DNA of 23,490 bases. It comes from JBKEDG01 sp047973085 (GTDB lineage: Bacteria > Bacillota_I > Bacilli_A > JBKEDG01). Below, one piece after another: positions 22,961 to 23,490 of the stretch (position 1 is its first letter; each line of letters opens with the position of its first letter). The stretch covers positions 1 through 23,490 of the forward strand of contig JBKEBI010000074.1 of assembly GCA_047973085.1 (NCBI GenBank), in the 5' to 3' direction. The notes beneath the pieces were generated by a model. The model did no database searches. It saw nothing but the letters and a program-made list of their open reading frames with translations, and was not told the DNA's origin. The position numbers and the translations under genes are program-made.

Positions 22961-23490
22961 ATTACAAAACAAGAAAATGTCTATGGAAGAATTTCTTGAG
23001 ATTAGAGAAGAAGTATTAAAGCAATGGCATACGGGAAGTAGCCCACTACTAAATTTAGAAAATTCAATTGAAAGATTAAAAAACATTCCAGAGCATAAAA
23101 ACTTTGCTAAGAAGTTAAAATTTGCAGCTAGAAATGGAAGAACATTAGTGCAGCCACGTGCAGGAGTTGCTTTAATGTCTGAACATATTGAATTGCTTAA
23201 ATATCTAGAAGAGCATGGAGGTGCTGACTTACTGCCTTCAACAGTAGATTCATATACAAGACAAAATCGCTATGAAGAAGCAGAAGCTGGAATTAGAGAA
23301 AGTAGAGAAGCTGGAAGAAGTTTACTTAATGGATTCCCAGGTGTTAATCATGGTGTTGATGGTTGTATGTCAGTTGTTGAAAGTGTATATTCTCCAGTTC
23401 AAGCAAGACATGGCACACCCGATGCAAGACTTCTGTCTGACATTATTCATGCTGGCGGTTGGACTTCCAAGGTAGGTGGTGGGATCTCTT
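22953..23490 (+). CDS. glmE: Glutamate mutase E subunit (partial, right edge)
   Basis: Start of the catalytic epsilon subunit of methylaspartate mutase, a TIM-barrel protein that binds glutamate and, with GlmS, carries out the radical carbon-skeleton rearrangement. 179 codons are present before the window ends; the family is about 480 residues. ATG 22953 has GGAGG at 9 nt and overlaps the glmL stop. The family segments LVQPRAGVALMSEHIELLKYL, NGFPGVNHG and RHGTPDARLLSDIIHAGGW are plain. In C. tetanomorphum, methylaspartate ammonia-lyase follows this gene, so it is expected just outside the window. Confidence 0.95.
   Translation, partial: MSKLQNKKMSMEEFLEIREEVLKQWHTGSSPLLNLENSIERLKNIPEHKNFAKKLKFAARNGRTLVQPRAGVALMSEHIELLKYLEEHGGADLLPSTVDSYTRQNRYEEAEAGIRESREAGRSLLNGFPGVNHGVDGCMSVVESVYSPVQARHGTPDARLLSDIIHAGGWTSKVGGGIS

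Noticed and set aside
23272..23475. Short plus-strand frame inside glmE
   Set aside because: It is in a different frame from the clear GlmE sequence that runs from 22953 to the window edge.
1..23490. CRISPR arrays, insertion sequences, prophage or integrase genes
   Set aside because: No regularly spaced repeats, transposase motifs or phage structural genes were recognised.

Overview
The window is low-GC, gene-dense bacterial DNA with strong AGGAGG-type ribosome binding sites, sigma-A-like promoters and intrinsic terminators. TGA is read as stop (the tadA stop overlaps the glnA start as ATGA) and Trp is TGG, so the standard bacterial code applies. Type I-alpha glutamine synthetase, type II thymidine kinase, LPXTG-anchored surface proteins and uppP indicate a walled member of the Bacillota. 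The very short SRP RNA (about 71 nt, no Alu domain) fits the Erysipelotrichia/Turicibacter/Mollicutes side better than classical bacilli, but that placement is inference.

Left part (1-14138), mostly minus strand. (a) 133-1779: an LPXTG-anchored leucine-rich-repeat surface protein whose signal peptide is visible but has no ordinary start codon. (b) A Na+/phosphate cotransporter with a C-terminal PhoU-like domain. Its promoter carries three 11-bp-spaced TTAACA-type repeats resembling a PhoP box. It is divergent from a plus-strand membrane-anchored metallophosphoesterase. (c) An envelope/ion cluster: TPR protein, uppP, terminator, cation:proton antiporter, COG2509 FAD-dependent dehydrogenase, lipid kinase. 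(d) SRP RNA, tadA and glnA in one direction. (e) A 42-codon plus-strand gene that encodes almost nothing but a sortase sorting signal. (f) A tightly coupled YfhP-like membrane protein, thymidine kinase and HAD-phosphatase operon, the last with an unrecognised C-terminal domain.

Middle part (14139-20972), plus strand. An AT-rich regulatory region with a promoter and a LacI-type operator leads into an RbsB/A/C-type sugar ABC importer. A Gfo/Idh/MocA dehydrogenase and a xylose-isomerase-like epimerase/isomerase follow, overlapping or nearly so, and then a terminator. A LacI-family regulator with its own promoter and terminator comes next. No sugar kinase is present, so the substrate is probably oxidised or isomerised unphosphorylated.

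Right part (20973-23490), plus strand. A promoter, a 15-codon putative leader ORF and a weak terminator precede glmS, glmL and the start of glmE. These encode adenosylcobalamin-dependent glutamate mutase and its reactivase-like protein, in the order known from clostridial glutamate fermentation by the methylaspartate route; the window ends inside glmE.

The least explained items are the stand-alone sorting-signal peptide, the HAD protein coupled to thymidine kinase, the Pho-box-like promoter, the leader upstream of glmS and the start-less surface protein gene. No transposon, CRISPR array, tRNA or rRNA gene was seen.
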